From contig CAYWTB010000012.1 in NCBI GenBank assembly GCA_964461135.1, positions 25,292 through 89,291 on the forward strand: 64,000 nt of DNA. Reading direction: 5' to 3'. A model generated the notes under the pieces. The model worked only from the letters and a program-made list of their open reading frames with translations, was not told where the DNA came from and searched no databases. This document shows positions 1 to 9,100 of the stretch, in pieces. A program made the translations under genes and the position numbers. The DNA comes from RQOF01 sp964461135 (GTDB lineage: Bacteria; Calditrichota; Calditrichia; RBG-13-44-9). How positions within the stretch are numbered: the first letter of the stretch is position 1; each line of letters begins with the position of its first letter.

Positions 1-208
1 ATATTCTGGCAGCACAGCGCAGCTCCTGGGAACGTTTTTCCGTCAGGAGGCCGGGTCCCAGTTGTTTGGAGATGCCCAGAGAGCCGGCTTCTCCCCGGGT
101 AAGTGTAACCAGTCCCACCGTATGACCGTCAGCTGCATATTTTGCCAGTGTGCCGGCAGGTCCGAATGATTCATCATCGGGATGAGCAAAAATGGCCAGT
201 AGTTTCAT
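1..208 (-). CDS. PIG-L/LmbE family deacetylase (N-terminal part, cut by window edge)
   Basis: The reverse strand reads MKLLAIFAHPDDESFGPAGT from an ATG at 206-208 and stays open to base 1, so only about 69 N-terminal residues are visible. The AHPDDE motif is the zinc-binding signature of PIG-L/LmbE N-acetylglucosamine deacetylases, which remove an N-acetyl group from GlcNAc conjugates; it is followed by a typical GTLAKYAADGH and a TRGEAG segment. Members include BshB1 of bacillithiol synthesis, mycothiol MshB and various antibiotic or lipid deacetylases. The visible part does not decide between them. A YpdA-type flavoprotein at 60.4 kb makes a low-molecular-weight-thiol role attractive but unproven. 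No strong ribosome binding site precedes the ATG. Confidence 0.85.
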   Translation of the reverse strand, partial: MKLLAIFAHPDDESFGPAGTLAKYAADGHTVGLVTLTRGEAGSLGISKQLGPGLLTEKRSQELRCAARI

Positions 209-424
209 GTCATTATTCACTTGTATTAGGTTAAAGGTTTCCTGTTAATAAGGGCAAATATTCCGGTTTACTTAAATTTATGCCCGTTTTATGAATACCC
301 GTCAATTATGCGGAGTTCAGAAAAATCAGTGAAATCAGCTGATTCCGGATGGAAAATTGTGCCCTGGTTTTGCTATCAACTCCTGTATTAGTCAATAATT
401 ATAAGTGTCATCAAATTGAAAGTT

Positions 425-769
425 TCATCCTTTGCGGAGAATTGTCAAGCTCTCCACATGAAAGGTATGCGGAAACATATCAAAAGGGAAAATGTCTATT
501 GCCCGATAGCCATGTTTTAAAAAATCCCCCAGATTTTCTGCAAGGGATAGGGGATGGCATGATACATAAACAATTTTTTCCGGTTTGAGCAGGCATATGT
601 CCTGAACTGTTTTTACCGGCAATCCCTTTCGCGGCGGATCAACAATTAGAGTATCCGGCTGGAATTCCGGAAGTTGATAATCCGGAATATATCTGCCATG
701 TTCTGAACTCCGCATTTTTGATGTGGTTTTGATTACAATTTTCCCGCGCTGCCCGAATGGAGGACTCAT
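425..769 (-). CDS. RlmD/RumA-type rRNA uracil-C5 methyltransferase, 3' part after frameshift
   Basis: This reading frame holds the missing C-terminus of the methyltransferase whose 5' part is at 639-1799. It contains DPPRKG and the catalytic-cysteine motif VYVSCHP, and ends with the typical DMFPHTFHVE...LTILRKG tail. Homologous coding starts only at about base 712; the ATG at 767-769 lies inside the region where the other frame is the real one, so it is probably not a true start. Moving from the 5' frame to this one needs one base to be skipped, as in GAG TTC (A) GAA CAT GGC, giving ...NAEF-EHGRYIPDY.... With that correction the gene is 457 codons plus stop, normal for the family. Confidence 0.75.
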   Translation of the reverse strand: MSPPFGQRGKIVIKTTSKMRSSEHGRYIPDYQLPEFQPDTLIVDPPRKGLPVKTVQDICLLKPEKIVYVSCHPLSLAENLGDFLKHGYRAIDIFPFDMFPHTFHVESLTILRKG

Positions 770-1799
770 TATTATCCACTCCTACCAGCTGCCGGACTTT
801 ATCTGCCAGTAAAAGACCAATGGTACCGGTTCCGCAGAACAGATCCATGACCGCTTGATCTTTTCTGAATTCAGCCACCTTGATCATTTTATCAATGAGA
901 CGAATCATCTGTACGGAATTTGTCTGGAAGAAAGTGTCGGGATAGATCCGGAAACGGATCTTGGCAAGTTTTTCTTCAATAAATGGTTCTCCCCACAAAA
1001 TCTGGCTCGAATCTCCCAGGACCGTATTAGTTCGATGTGGATTAAAATTAAGGATTACACTTTTCAGGGAAGGTAGGCCGTTTCTCAGTCTTTCCAGAAG
1101 ATCCTTGTAGTGGGGAAGTTCTTTGATCCGGGAAACAATACCAATCATTACCTGATTGGTAAACTGGCCTTTGAGAACCACCACATGGCTCAGCACTCCC
1201 GAATTTTCTTCCTCAGAATAGGCAGCCACCCGATATTCGTTTGCCCAATCTTTTACAATCCGCAAAGCCTGGTTGGCGTCGCGGCTTTCCACCAGGCAGT
1301 AATCACTATCAATGATATCACGGGTGCCATGATGATAGAGTCCGTATATAACCTGCTTTTTCCGGTTCCGGTACGGCATCTGTGTTTTATTGCGATACCG
1401 TGTATCGACCGGCATGGGTTCCACCTCATGAACATGGACATCCCTGAGGCCGGCCACTGTACTCGGGGCCTGGCGGATCCACTGATGTTTAAATTTCAAT
1501 TGTTCAGAATATGGCAGGTGTTGCAACTGGCAACCTCCGCAGTGCTCAAAATAGGGGCAGGGAGGTGCTATTCGAATGGGAGAGGCTTTGAGTATCTTCT
1601 GCAACCGAATTCGATCCCCGGGAGGTCGGTCTTGCAGAAAACGAACTGATACGTCTTCCCCCGGCAGGGTTTTTTCAACCGTGATTTTAAGTTTCCTGAA
1701 AAACCCCACCCCTTCACCTTTGGCGTTTAAAGTCTGAATATTCAGCTGAATGTCTCGTGCGGCAGGTTTGGAATTCCTTTTTTTTGAATGAAATGACAT
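639..1799 (-). CDS. rlmD: RlmD/RumA-type 23S rRNA (uracil-C5) methyltransferase, 5' part (frameshifted)
   Basis: TrmA/RumA family enzyme that methylates C5 of a uridine in 23S rRNA using SAM. Visible in order: an N-terminal TRAM-like RNA-binding domain (about residues 18-75), a 4Fe-4S cysteine set CPYFEHCGGC (about residues 80-93), the QTNSVQM motif, and the SAM-binding motif DLFCGTGTIGLLLA followed by VGVDNN. After ...NHIKNAEF (near base 712) the frame runs into non-homologous residues and stops at 639, while the rest of the family (DPPRKG, catalytic Cys) continues in another frame down to 425. As sequenced, the protein would lack its catalytic cysteine and be inactive. A sequencing or assembly indel, a real pseudogene or a programmed +1 shift are all possible; the first two are more likely. 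Confidence 0.85.
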   Translation of the reverse strand: MSFHSKKRNSKPAARDIQLNIQTLNAKGEGVGFFRKLKITVEKTLPGEDVSVRFLQDRPPGDRIRLQKILKASPIRIAPPCPYFEHCGGCQLQHLPYSEQLKFKHQWIRQAPSTVAGLRDVHVHEVEPMPVDTRYRNKTQMPYRNRKKQVIYGLYHHGTRDIIDSDYCLVESRDANQALRIVKDWANEYRVAAYSEEENSGVLSHVVVLKGQFTNQVMIGIVSRIKELPHYKDLLERLRNGLPSLKSVILNFNPHRTNTVLGDSSQILWGEPFIEEKLAKIRFRIYPDTFFQTNSVQMIRLIDKMIKVAEFRKDQAVMDLFCGTGTIGLLLADKVRQLVGVDNNESSIRAARENCNQNHIKNAEFRTWQIYSGLSTSGIPAGYSNC

Positions 1800-1958
1800 A
1801 TGTTCTGTTCTCTATTCAGTATATTATTACACTGATTCATTCCGAAGTCAAGTTGTAAGAATTTCATGCTCAGTAATGGAACGCAGTATGGTAATCAAGT
1901 GGTAGCAGAAATTCACCCAAAATTGTTCGCGGATATGTGCTCATCCTATGGCATTATT

Positions 1959-1993
1959 AAAAAAGCCCTGTGGTGATGTGCCGGCAGGGCTTT
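1959..1993 (-). terminator. Rho-independent terminator of ahcY
   Basis: On the minus strand a 9-bp perfect stem AAAGCCCTG / CAGGGCTTT with a 14-base loop is followed by a run of six T (plus-strand A run at 1959-1964). It lies 26 bases beyond the ahcY stop codon in the direction of transcription. It separates ahcY from the methyltransferase gene that starts at 1799 on the same strand. Confidence 0.85.
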
Positions 1994-2018
1994 CATTTAT
2001 GGAAGATTTAGGTGCGGT

Positions 2019-3275
2019 TCAGGTTCCCATTTCCCAGGAGCTCAGATATTCCTTCTGTTCTTCAGTAAGCTGATCGATTTCGATTCCCATGGTCTTAAGT
2101 TTAAGGGTGGAAATATAGTCTTCCACTTCTTTGGGCACCAGATATACTCCCGGATTTTTCTTTTCTTTGAGGGCAAATTCAGTGGCTAAAGCCTGGGTGG
2201 CAAAGCTCATATCCATCACACTGGCAGGATGGCCTTCAGCAGCTGCCAGGTTTATTAGGCGTCCTTCCGCCAGAAGAAATACTGTATTTCCATTGGGTAG
2301 CTCATATGCGTCTACGTATTGCCTAACCTGGGTAAGTTTTTTCTTTGCCAGTTTTTCCAGTGCCGGGATGTCAATTTCCACATTGAAATGTCCGGAATTG
2401 GCAATAATGGCGCTATCCTTCAAGTGCTGGAAATGTTCTTTTCGTAACACATTGATATCACCGGTCATGGTAACGAACAAATCTCCCTGCTCTGCCGCTT
2501 TTTGCATGGGCATTACCAGGTAACCATCCATGACTGCTTCCAGGGCCTTGATCGGATCCACTTCAGTAATGATTACATTGGCACCCATGCCCTTGCAGCG
2601 CATGGCAAATCCGCGACCGCACCAACCATAACCGGCTATCACTACTTTTTTACCGGCCAACAGAATATCAGTGGCGCGGATAATACCGTCCACTGTGGAT
2701 TGTCCGGTACCGTAACGATTATCAAATAAATATTTGGTGAGGGCGTCATTTACCGCAAATACCGGCAGTTTCAGTGCTTTGTCATTATGCATAGCCCGCA
2801 GCCTGATGACACCGGTGGTGGTTTCTTCCATGGAAGCATATATCTGTTTGCATTTTTCCGGATAATCCTGATGCAGGGTAGAGACCAGGTCGGCACCGTC
2901 ATCCATGGTCACTACCGGATCATGTTTAAGTGCGGCATGGATGTGATCGTAATACGTTTTATGATCTTCTCCCTTGATGGCATATACCGATATATCATAA
3001 TCCGCTACCAAGGATGCGGAAATGTCGTCCTGGGTACTCAGGGGGTTGGAGGCCACCAGCACCAGGTCCGCTCCGCCGGCCTTCAGAGTGCGCGCCAGGT
3101 TGGCCGTTTCGGCCGTCACATGCAGGCAGGCACTCATCTTTTTCCCCTTCAGGGGCTTTTCCTTTTCGAATCGCCGGCGTATTTCAGAAAGTACCGGCAT
3201 GCTCTTATCCGCCCACTCGATGCGGCGCTTACCTTCCTTTGCCAGTTTCATGTCCTTTACATCATGCTTAACCAT
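2019..3275 (-). CDS. ahcY: S-adenosylhomocysteine hydrolase
   Basis: Cytosolic NAD-dependent enzyme that hydrolyses S-adenosylhomocysteine to adenosine and homocysteine, removing the product inhibitor of SAM-dependent methylation. The 418 residues match the family end to end: RRIEWADKSMPVL near the N-terminus, the substrate segment DDGADLV, the dinucleotide-binding GYGWCGRGFAMR, the SGHFNVEID segment, and a C-terminal Lys/Tyr-containing tail. The length fits the shorter bacterial/archaeal type. The ATG at 3273-3275 is supported by a strong AAAGGAGA ribosome binding site (plus-strand 3281-3288). It is monocistronic, ending in the hairpin terminator at 1959-1993. Confidence 0.97.
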   Translation of the reverse strand: MVKHDVKDMKLAKEGKRRIEWADKSMPVLSEIRRRFEKEKPLKGKKMSACLHVTAETANLARTLKAGGADLVLVASNPLSTQDDISASLVADYDISVYAIKGEDHKTYYDHIHAALKHDPVVTMDDGADLVSTLHQDYPEKCKQIYASMEETTTGVIRLRAMHNDKALKLPVFAVNDALTKYLFDNRYGTGQSTVDGIIRATDILLAGKKVVIAGYGWCGRGFAMRCKGMGANVIITEVDPIKALEAVMDGYLVMPMQKAAEQGDLFVTMTGDINVLRKEHFQHLKDSAIIANSGHFNVEIDIPALEKLAKKKLTQVRQYVDAYELPNGNTVFLLAEGRLINLAAAEGHPASVMDMSFATQALATEFALKEKKNPGVYLVPKEVEDYISTLKLKTMGIEIDQLTEEQKEYLSSWEMGT

Positions 3276-3703
3276 TTCTATCTCCTTTAGAAAAGTCTGA
3301 GGTTATGTTATTTTGATTAAAACGGCAAGAAAAATACGGTAATACCTGGGGTTAAGCCAAGCGAAATTTATTTTTTCAACATAATTTTTTGATTATAATC
3401 TCAAATTCCATCCTGTTGGAAATCTCAAAACCGGTATTTTATCAAAGAGGAAGCTGGAGGATATTTAACAGGGGACAAAGAATTATGCCAACAGGGCGAA
3501 GAATCCATTTTTGTGATTTGAAAATTGGATTAGATAAATTTTGCATGGTTTCTTAAACCTGTTTTCAGGCCAGGTGCTATTCTTTTTCTCGTTTCAGCTT
3601 TCATTAAAAATGCTCCGAAGGTAATCTAAAGTGTATAATCTGATAATCTGATATCGCTCAGACATGCCTAAAAAATTTAGAAATAGCCCCACCTTTTTCT
3701 TTT
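3276..3703. other. Non-coding gap upstream of ahcY
   Basis: About 430 AT-rich bases separate the end of the RND efflux gene (3704) from the start of ahcY. They hold the ahcY ribosome binding site and presumably its promoter. I see no convincing ORF, no hairpin terminator after the RND gene, and nothing resembling the conserved core of the SAH riboswitch found before ahcY in some other phyla. Confidence 0.6.
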
Positions 3704-6700
3704 TCAGGTTGATTGTGAAGATGAAGGACGGGAAAACCGGTCCAGCAGAGAATATACCACCGGAATTATGATGAGGGTAAGCAGCGTGGAGGTACTCAGC
3801 CCGCCCACTACCACTGCTCCCAATGGCTGAAGTGCTTCGCCACCTTTACCCAGTCCCAGCGCGATGGGGAGCATTCCGAAAATGGTGGTCAGTGAGGTGA
3901 TCAGAATGGGACGCATTCGGGTAGCACCGGCCTCCACGATGGCGGCGGTCTTTTCCATGCCGCGCGCCCGCAGCTGATTGATACAATCAATCAGGAGAAT
4001 GCCGTTATTCACCACTATACCTACCAGCAGGATCATGCCCAGCAGGGCGTTCATGCTCAGGCTGGCACCAAAAACCAGCAGGCCCAGCAGTACTCCGATT
4101 ACCGCCAGGGGAATGGTAAAAGCAATGGTGAAGGGATGGATGAATGAGTTAAACTGGGCACCCATAACCACATATACCAGAAAAATTGCAATGACCAGCG
4201 CCATCAAAAGGCTTTTAAATGAATCTGCAATAGAGCGTGACTGACCTCCGAAACCCAGATAGTAATCCGGGGGAAGATGCAGGTTTTCCATGGTTTCCCG
4301 GACTTCCTGCACCACCTGTCTCTGCGGTCGTCCCGCCACATCAGCGGTAATTTCCACCATCCTCTGCTGATCCAGCCTTTTTATTTCACTGGGACTACGT
4401 TCGAAACTGAAATCGGCCACAGCCTGCAACGGAACGGTGAATCCACGTGAGGTGGTCAGCGGAAGATTTAGAATATCATTTATTGTCTCTATTTTATTCT
4501 CTTCCATTTTCAGGGTGATGTCATATTCTTTACCGTAACTGCTCAGTCGTGTGGCACTGGCTCCCAGGACAGCGGTACTTACAACAGCGGCAATCTGTGA
4601 AGAATTCAAGCCCATGTTGCTGGCTTTTTCCCGGTTGACACGGATGCCGAATTCCGACAAACCTTCCTGCATAGAGCTGTTCAGATTTACCACACCCCCA
4701 ATTTGCTGAATTTCTGACGTTGCTTTTTGTCCGATTTCATTGAGAACGTTCAGATCATCTCCGAAGATGCGCACATTTACCGGATCCCGTTTCATCCCCT
4801 CTGTAACATCGGTTTGTCGCACGGCCAGTTTGGCCCCCGGAAAATAATTAAACTGTTGCCGCAATTCTTCCATAACCTGCGGAATAGTACTCATCATCTG
4901 TGGTTTCAAATTTACAGTAATAGAAGCGAAGTTCGATTTTAATTCCCCCCGGGCGGAAAGAACACCTACCAGAGTATAAACCTGCTGGATGTCATTTCGC
5001 TGCTTCAATTGCTGCTCTATTTCTTCAGCCATTTGGTTGGTTACTTCCAGCCGGGTGCCTTCGGGAAGTGTAAGCTCGACACGGAATTCCCCCTGATTGA
5101 TGGCCGGAAGCATTTCTACGTCCAGAAGCGGTGGTATAAACCGGATAAAGGCGATCAGAATGATGAATGCAATAAGCAGGGTGAGAAGACGGTGGCGCAA
5201 TGCCCGGCGAATAATCCGTCGATAGACATCCAGAAGCCGTTCAAAGAAGTGTTGCCAGGTCAGTGCAACCGATGCCAGCGGGCCCTTTTTTACCTCTGTC
5301 CGCATTAGCTTATAACTGAGCATTGGGACAACCGTAAGGGCTACGATTACTGAAAAAGTAAGTGCAAAAACCACCGTCAGCGCCAGTTCACCCAGCAGTA
5401 CGGCAAATATTCCGATCAGGAAAGCCAATGGCAGGAAAACCACAATGGAGGTGAGGTTGGATGAACTAACTGCCAAGCCGACTTCCCGGGTGGATTCAAC
5501 CACGGTTGTCAGGCGGTTTTTTCCGCTGTTTTCTTTCAAATGCCGGTAGATGTTTTCAATAACCACAATTGAAGAGTCCACTATCATTCCTACCCCCAGG
5601 GCCAGCCCTCCTAGTGATATGGTATTGATGGAAAGGCCGAACAGGTTTATGAGAATGAAAGTACCAATAATGGAAATAGGAATTGATAAAACGATAATCA
5701 GGGTGTTGCGGATATTTCCCAGAAAAAGCAGTATTATAAAAGATGCCAGAACCGCTCCGATGGCGGCATTTCGCAGAACATTACCAATGGATTCTTTGAT
5801 GAAAGTGGATTGATCCCGCAGGATTTGAATGTGTATATCTGCCGGCACAGCCTGGCGAATGTCTCCCAGTTCCTGTCTGACTTCATTCACCATGGCAACG
5901 GTGTTACCACCACTTTTTTCCCGGATAGAGAGGCTGATGATCTCTTTTCCATCCAGGCGGGTAATGGTTTCTTTATCCTTATTTTGAAAGGAAATAGTGG
6001 CAACATCTTTCAGGTAAACCGGAATTCCCTGGGGTGCGGCAATAATAACATTCTGAATATCTGAAACGTCTTCAAACTTGCCGGGAATTTTAATAAAATT
6101 ATTTCGCCAGCGGGAGGTCAGTTTACCGGCCGCCACATCATTATTTTCAGAAACAAGCGTCGCATTGAGTTGAGCCAGAGTCAGGCCATGGGCAATCAGG
6201 CGTTCCGGAATGGCAGAGACTTCTACATATTTTTCCTCGCCCCCGGAAATTTGCACTGTAGCCACATTGGGAAGCCGGAGAAAGCGATTTTTGATTTTAG
6301 TTTCAATGAAATCGCGCACCTCGGTGAGATCTCTTTTTCCAGAGAAAAAACCGATTTCAATTCCGGGAGGGATAAAATCCTGCACCTGCAGAATGCGGGG
6401 TTCCCGGATATCCCGTGGAAACTGGCTGCGGGCCCGGTTGGTTTGCTCCTGTACATCCAGTTTGGCCTGATCGAAATCTACTCCCCAGTTAAAGCGAATG
6501 ATAACCTGGCACATGCCTTCCATACAGGTGGTTTCAATTTCATCAATTCCATCGATGGTACTCAGATTTTCTTCAAGCGGTTCAGCCACCTGATCCTCAA
6601 TCACCTCCGGTCCTATGCCTGGATAGGGAACCATGACGATAAGTGCAGGAGCTACGAATTCCGGCCAGAAAGAAACCGGAATGCGGGGCACGGAAAACAG

Positions 6701-6775
6701 ACCCAACACCACAACCGTAAGTACGGTTAATATAGTTCCGACCGGTTTTTTAATGCTGATCTCGGTAATTTTCAT
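3704..6775 (-). CDS. RND multidrug efflux permease (AcrB/HAE1 family)
   Basis: Inner-membrane proton-driven transporter, 1023 residues, the usual size for HAE1 permeases. It opens with the family start MKITEISIKKPVGTILTVL (first membrane helix), has two large periplasmic loops and twelve predicted membrane segments, and carries the TM4 proton-relay segment ALGVGMIVDSSIVVIENIY, where one of the two Asp residues of AcrB is kept and the second position is Ser. The C-terminal half has GIVVNNGILLID and RMRPILITSLTTIFGMLP. It begins immediately after the adaptor's stop codon (6776), so translation is probably coupled. Last gene of the marR-tolC-MFP-RND operon; the substrate cannot be read from sequence. 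Confidence 0.95.
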   Translation of the reverse strand: MKITEISIKKPVGTILTVLTVVVLGLFSVPRIPVSFWPEFVAPALIVMVPYPGIGPEVIEDQVAEPLEENLSTIDGIDEIETTCMEGMCQVIIRFNWGVDFDQAKLDVQEQTNRARSQFPRDIREPRILQVQDFIPPGIEIGFFSGKRDLTEVRDFIETKIKNRFLRLPNVATVQISGGEEKYVEVSAIPERLIAHGLTLAQLNATLVSENNDVAAGKLTSRWRNNFIKIPGKFEDVSDIQNVIIAAPQGIPVYLKDVATISFQNKDKETITRLDGKEIISLSIREKSGGNTVAMVNEVRQELGDIRQAVPADIHIQILRDQSTFIKESIGNVLRNAAIGAVLASFIILLFLGNIRNTLIIVLSIPISIIGTFILINLFGLSINTISLGGLALGVGMIVDSSIVVIENIYRHLKENSGKNRLTTVVESTREVGLAVSSSNLTSIVVFLPLAFLIGIFAVLLGELALTVVFALTFSVIVALTVVPMLSYKLMRTEVKKGPLASVALTWQHFFERLLDVYRRIIRRALRHRLLTLLIAFIILIAFIRFIPPLLDVEMLPAINQGEFRVELTLPEGTRLEVTNQMAEEIEQQLKQRNDIQQVYTLVGVLSARGELKSNFASITVNLKPQMMSTIPQVMEELRQQFNYFPGAKLAVRQTDVTEGMKRDPVNVRIFGDDLNVLNEIGQKATSEIQQIGGVVNLNSSMQEGLSEFGIRVNREKASNMGLNSSQIAAVVSTAVLGASATRLSSYGKEYDITLKMEENKIETINDILNLPLTTSRGFTVPLQAVADFSFERSPSEIKRLDQQRMVEITADVAGRPQRQVVQEVRETMENLHLPPDYYLGFGGQSRSIADSFKSLLMALVIAIFLVYVVMGAQFNSFIHPFTIAFTIPLAVIGVLLGLLVFGASLSMNALLGMILLVGIVVNNGILLIDCINQLRARGMEKTAAIVEAGATRMRPILITSLTTIFGMLPIALGLGKGGEALQPLGAVVVGGLSTSTLLTLIIIPVVYSLLDRFSRPSSSQST

Positions 6776-7651
6776 TTACTTCTCCCCGGCAATTCGAACC
6801 GGTGTTCCGTCATTGATCAGATTCTGGCCGATTACCACTATCTGATCACCATCGTTAAGGTTGTTCTTAACTTCGATCTGATTTCCCATGGTAATGCCGA
6901 TATCAATTTTAACCTGCACAGCGGTGTTGTTCTCGATTTTAAAAACGTAGGTATTGGCCCCCCTGCGAATGATGGCGTCCAAGGGCAACACTAACCCTAC
7001 ATGTCCGCCAGTGGTCAGAACGGACTCGACGAACATTCCCGGTTTAAGGCGATAGCCCTGGTTATCAAGCAGGACCTTAATTTCCCCCATGCGCGAAACG
7101 GGGTCCACCGTGGGTAATATTTCGCTGATTTTCCCATAAAAGGTCTCATTCGGATAAGCACTGGATGTAACGGTTAATCTGGTGCCTGGTTTAACCTGGC
7201 CCAGCAGGGATTCGAGAAGTTTACCTGCCATGTAAACCTGATCAATTTTCTGAATGGTGTATAATTTCTGTTGAGGAGAAACGCGTGAACCGATCTCCAC
7301 TGCATCCAGGGTCACAATACCCTCCTGTGTGGCTTCAACCTTCACCGGGGAAAATTCCATACCCGGAATGTCCTGCTGTACTTCTGCCATGTTGGTTCCC
7401 GCTGAAACTTTCATTCCACTTTCCACTTTCTTGGAGATGATCAAACCACTCACTTTGGAATAAATATCCACCTGGTAAAGGGGGTGGATGTCCCCAAAAA
7501 TAGGGACGGTTTCCGCGATTTTGGATTTGTGGATGGTGACGACAGAAACAGGAACCACGTTCTGCCGGGTATCTGCGGTATTTTCCCCTGTTTTTTCACC
7601 CCCGCAACCAATGATTAAGGATATAATAATCAAGGGTAAATATTTTGTCAT
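6776..7651 (-). CDS. RND efflux periplasmic adaptor (membrane fusion lipoprotein)
   Basis: HlyD/AcrA-type adaptor joining the RND pump to the TolC-like channel. From the ATG at 7649-7651 the protein starts MTKYLPLIIISLIIGCGGEK, a clear lipoprotein signal with lipobox LIIGC, so it should be anchored by a lipid at the cysteine. This is why I prefer this start to the one 16 codons further upstream. Two lipoyl-like halves (around VDIYSKVSGLIISKKVESG and EGIVTLDAVEIGSRVS), a beta-barrel domain with VTSSAYPNETFYGKISEI and a membrane-proximal domain follow. About 291 residues, shorter than AcrA, with almost no coiled-coil hairpin between the lipoyl halves. It lies between the TolC and RND genes. Confidence 0.93.
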   Translation of the reverse strand: MTKYLPLIIISLIIGCGGEKTGENTADTRQNVVPVSVVTIHKSKIAETVPIFGDIHPLYQVDIYSKVSGLIISKKVESGMKVSAGTNMAEVQQDIPGMEFSPVKVEATQEGIVTLDAVEIGSRVSPQQKLYTIQKIDQVYMAGKLLESLLGQVKPGTRLTVTSSAYPNETFYGKISEILPTVDPVSRMGEIKVLLDNQGYRLKPGMFVESVLTTGGHVGLVLPLDAIIRRGANTYVFKIENNTAVQVKIDIGITMGNQIEVKNNLNDGDQIVVIGQNLINDGTPVRIAGEK

Positions 7652-7726
7652 AATATTTTTCCGGCAGAAATTATTAATGAAATCGTTTTTTTTGTGCATT
7701 TCTGTTCCGATCGGTAATATGAATCC

Positions 7727-9100
7727 TTAATTGTATGGCTTAATTTTTTCGAGTGATAGATCAGGTGCAAACCAGGAATAGTCTTCCATGGCACGTGAAA
7801 TTTCCAGTTTAGCCATAATGTGATTGAACAGTGCCTGGACATAAATCATTTCGTTCTGCGCCAGAGTCTGTTGGGCTGTCAATACATCCAGCGAGGATGC
7901 GATACCCTGTGCGAATTGATCCGAGGCCACCTGCAGAGCTTCTTTGGACAATTGAATATTTTCCTGTTGTGATTTAATCCTGAGGGCAGCCTGATCCAGC
8001 GTTGCGAAAGCCTGCCGGATCTGCAGCGTGATCAGTTCCCTGATCTCTTCTTCCTGCAAAACCGTTTTCTGCATGGCCAGTTTGGCATTCTGGACTTTAT
8101 GCCGGGTAGCAAAGCCATCGAAGAGGGGAAAACTCAGTTGAAATCCAACATTCCAGTTATCCACAAACCGCTGGGGATCTGTCGGATCGAAACCATTTTG
8201 CACATTGTATCCCGAAAAGAAAGCCACGCTGGGTTTGTTACTGCTTGCGGTAACTTTTATTTCCTGCTTGTTCATCGCCTGCTGTAACCGTAGGGCATTG
8301 ATATCCGAACGAACCGCCCGAGCCCTCTCAATGACCTGCTGTTCGTCGGCTTCAACCGGTACAAACTGAAATACACCGCTCACTGCAATGTCCCTGCTTT
8401 GCAGTCTGGTTAATTTAATCAGCAGAAGTTTGCTTTTTTCAAGATTGCCTGCACTCTCCTGCAGGGTGCTTCTGGTATTTTTTACCTGGACTTCCGCCCG
8501 CAGGACTTCCAGTTTTGGCAATCCCCCCGCCTGAAAGCGGCTTTGTGAAATGCGGTAGAATTCTTCCGCCCGGCTCAGATTGTCCTTATGGAGCTGAATG
8601 ATTTTCTCATTGAGAAGAACGCTGTAATAGGCTTGCAGGGTCTGGTAAATCAGACTGCTGATTTCATTTTTGCGATCCACCTGCGATAATTGTTCACCGA
8701 TATGGGACATTCGGATGGTACTGACAATCCGGCCCCAGGTAAAAAGCTGTAACTGCATTTTGGCATCAAAATTAAAGCGATCGGGAGTTCCGAAGCGAAA
8801 CGTCTGGCTGGTTGGCCCCATGGGGATGGTAAATGAAGTCACTTTTCCCAAATGAGTATAGGTGCCCCCCAGCGAGAGAGAGGGCAGACGCTGAGCCTGG
8901 GATTCGGCAATTTTTTCGTAGGCCTGCTGCACTGACAGGTCGGATACCTGCACCAGACGGCTGTTATTTAAGGCCAGTTTCAGACACTCCTCCAGGGTCA
9001 GTTTTTCTTGTGCCTTGGATGCAGAAAAGACAAGCATAATTAGCATAATGAATATGCCTGGTATGTAAGAATTATAACAATGATGGTATGTTTTTTTCAT
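7727..9100 (-). CDS. TolC family outer-membrane efflux channel
   Basis: 457-residue outer membrane factor. An N-terminal signal peptide (hydrophobic stretch IPGIFIMLIMLVFSASKA) is followed by LTLEECLKLALNNS, the standard TolC start, and two repeats rich in long amphipathic helices (for example residues about 170-230 and 370-430), as expected of the alpha-barrel. Near the C-terminus comes the usual AQQTLAQNEMIYVQALFNHIMAKLEISRAM. Its ATG overlaps the MarR stop codon in ATGA (9097-9100), so it is translated from the same mRNA as the repressor. It supplies the exit duct for the downstream adaptor and RND pump. Confidence 0.95.
   Translation of the reverse strand: MKKTYHHCYNSYIPGIFIMLIMLVFSASKAQEKLTLEECLKLALNNSRLVQVSDLSVQQAYEKIAESQAQRLPSLSLGGTYTHLGKVTSFTIPMGPTSQTFRFGTPDRFNFDAKMQLQLFTWGRIVSTIRMSHIGEQLSQVDRKNEISSLIYQTLQAYYSVLLNEKIIQLHKDNLSRAEEFYRISQSRFQAGGLPKLEVLRAEVQVKNTRSTLQESAGNLEKSKLLLIKLTRLQSRDIAVSGVFQFVPVEADEQQVIERARAVRSDINALRLQQAMNKQEIKVTASSNKPSVAFFSGYNVQNGFDPTDPQRFVDNWNVGFQLSFPLFDGFATRHKVQNAKLAMQKTVLQEEEIRELITLQIRQAFATLDQAALRIKSQQENIQLSKEALQVASDQFAQGIASSLDVLTAQQTLAQNEMIYVQALFNHIMAKLEISRAMEDYSWFAPDLSLEKIKPYN

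Noticed and set aside
3276..3480. SAH or SAM riboswitch upstream of ahcY
   Set aside because: No conserved riboswitch core could be recognised in the leader.
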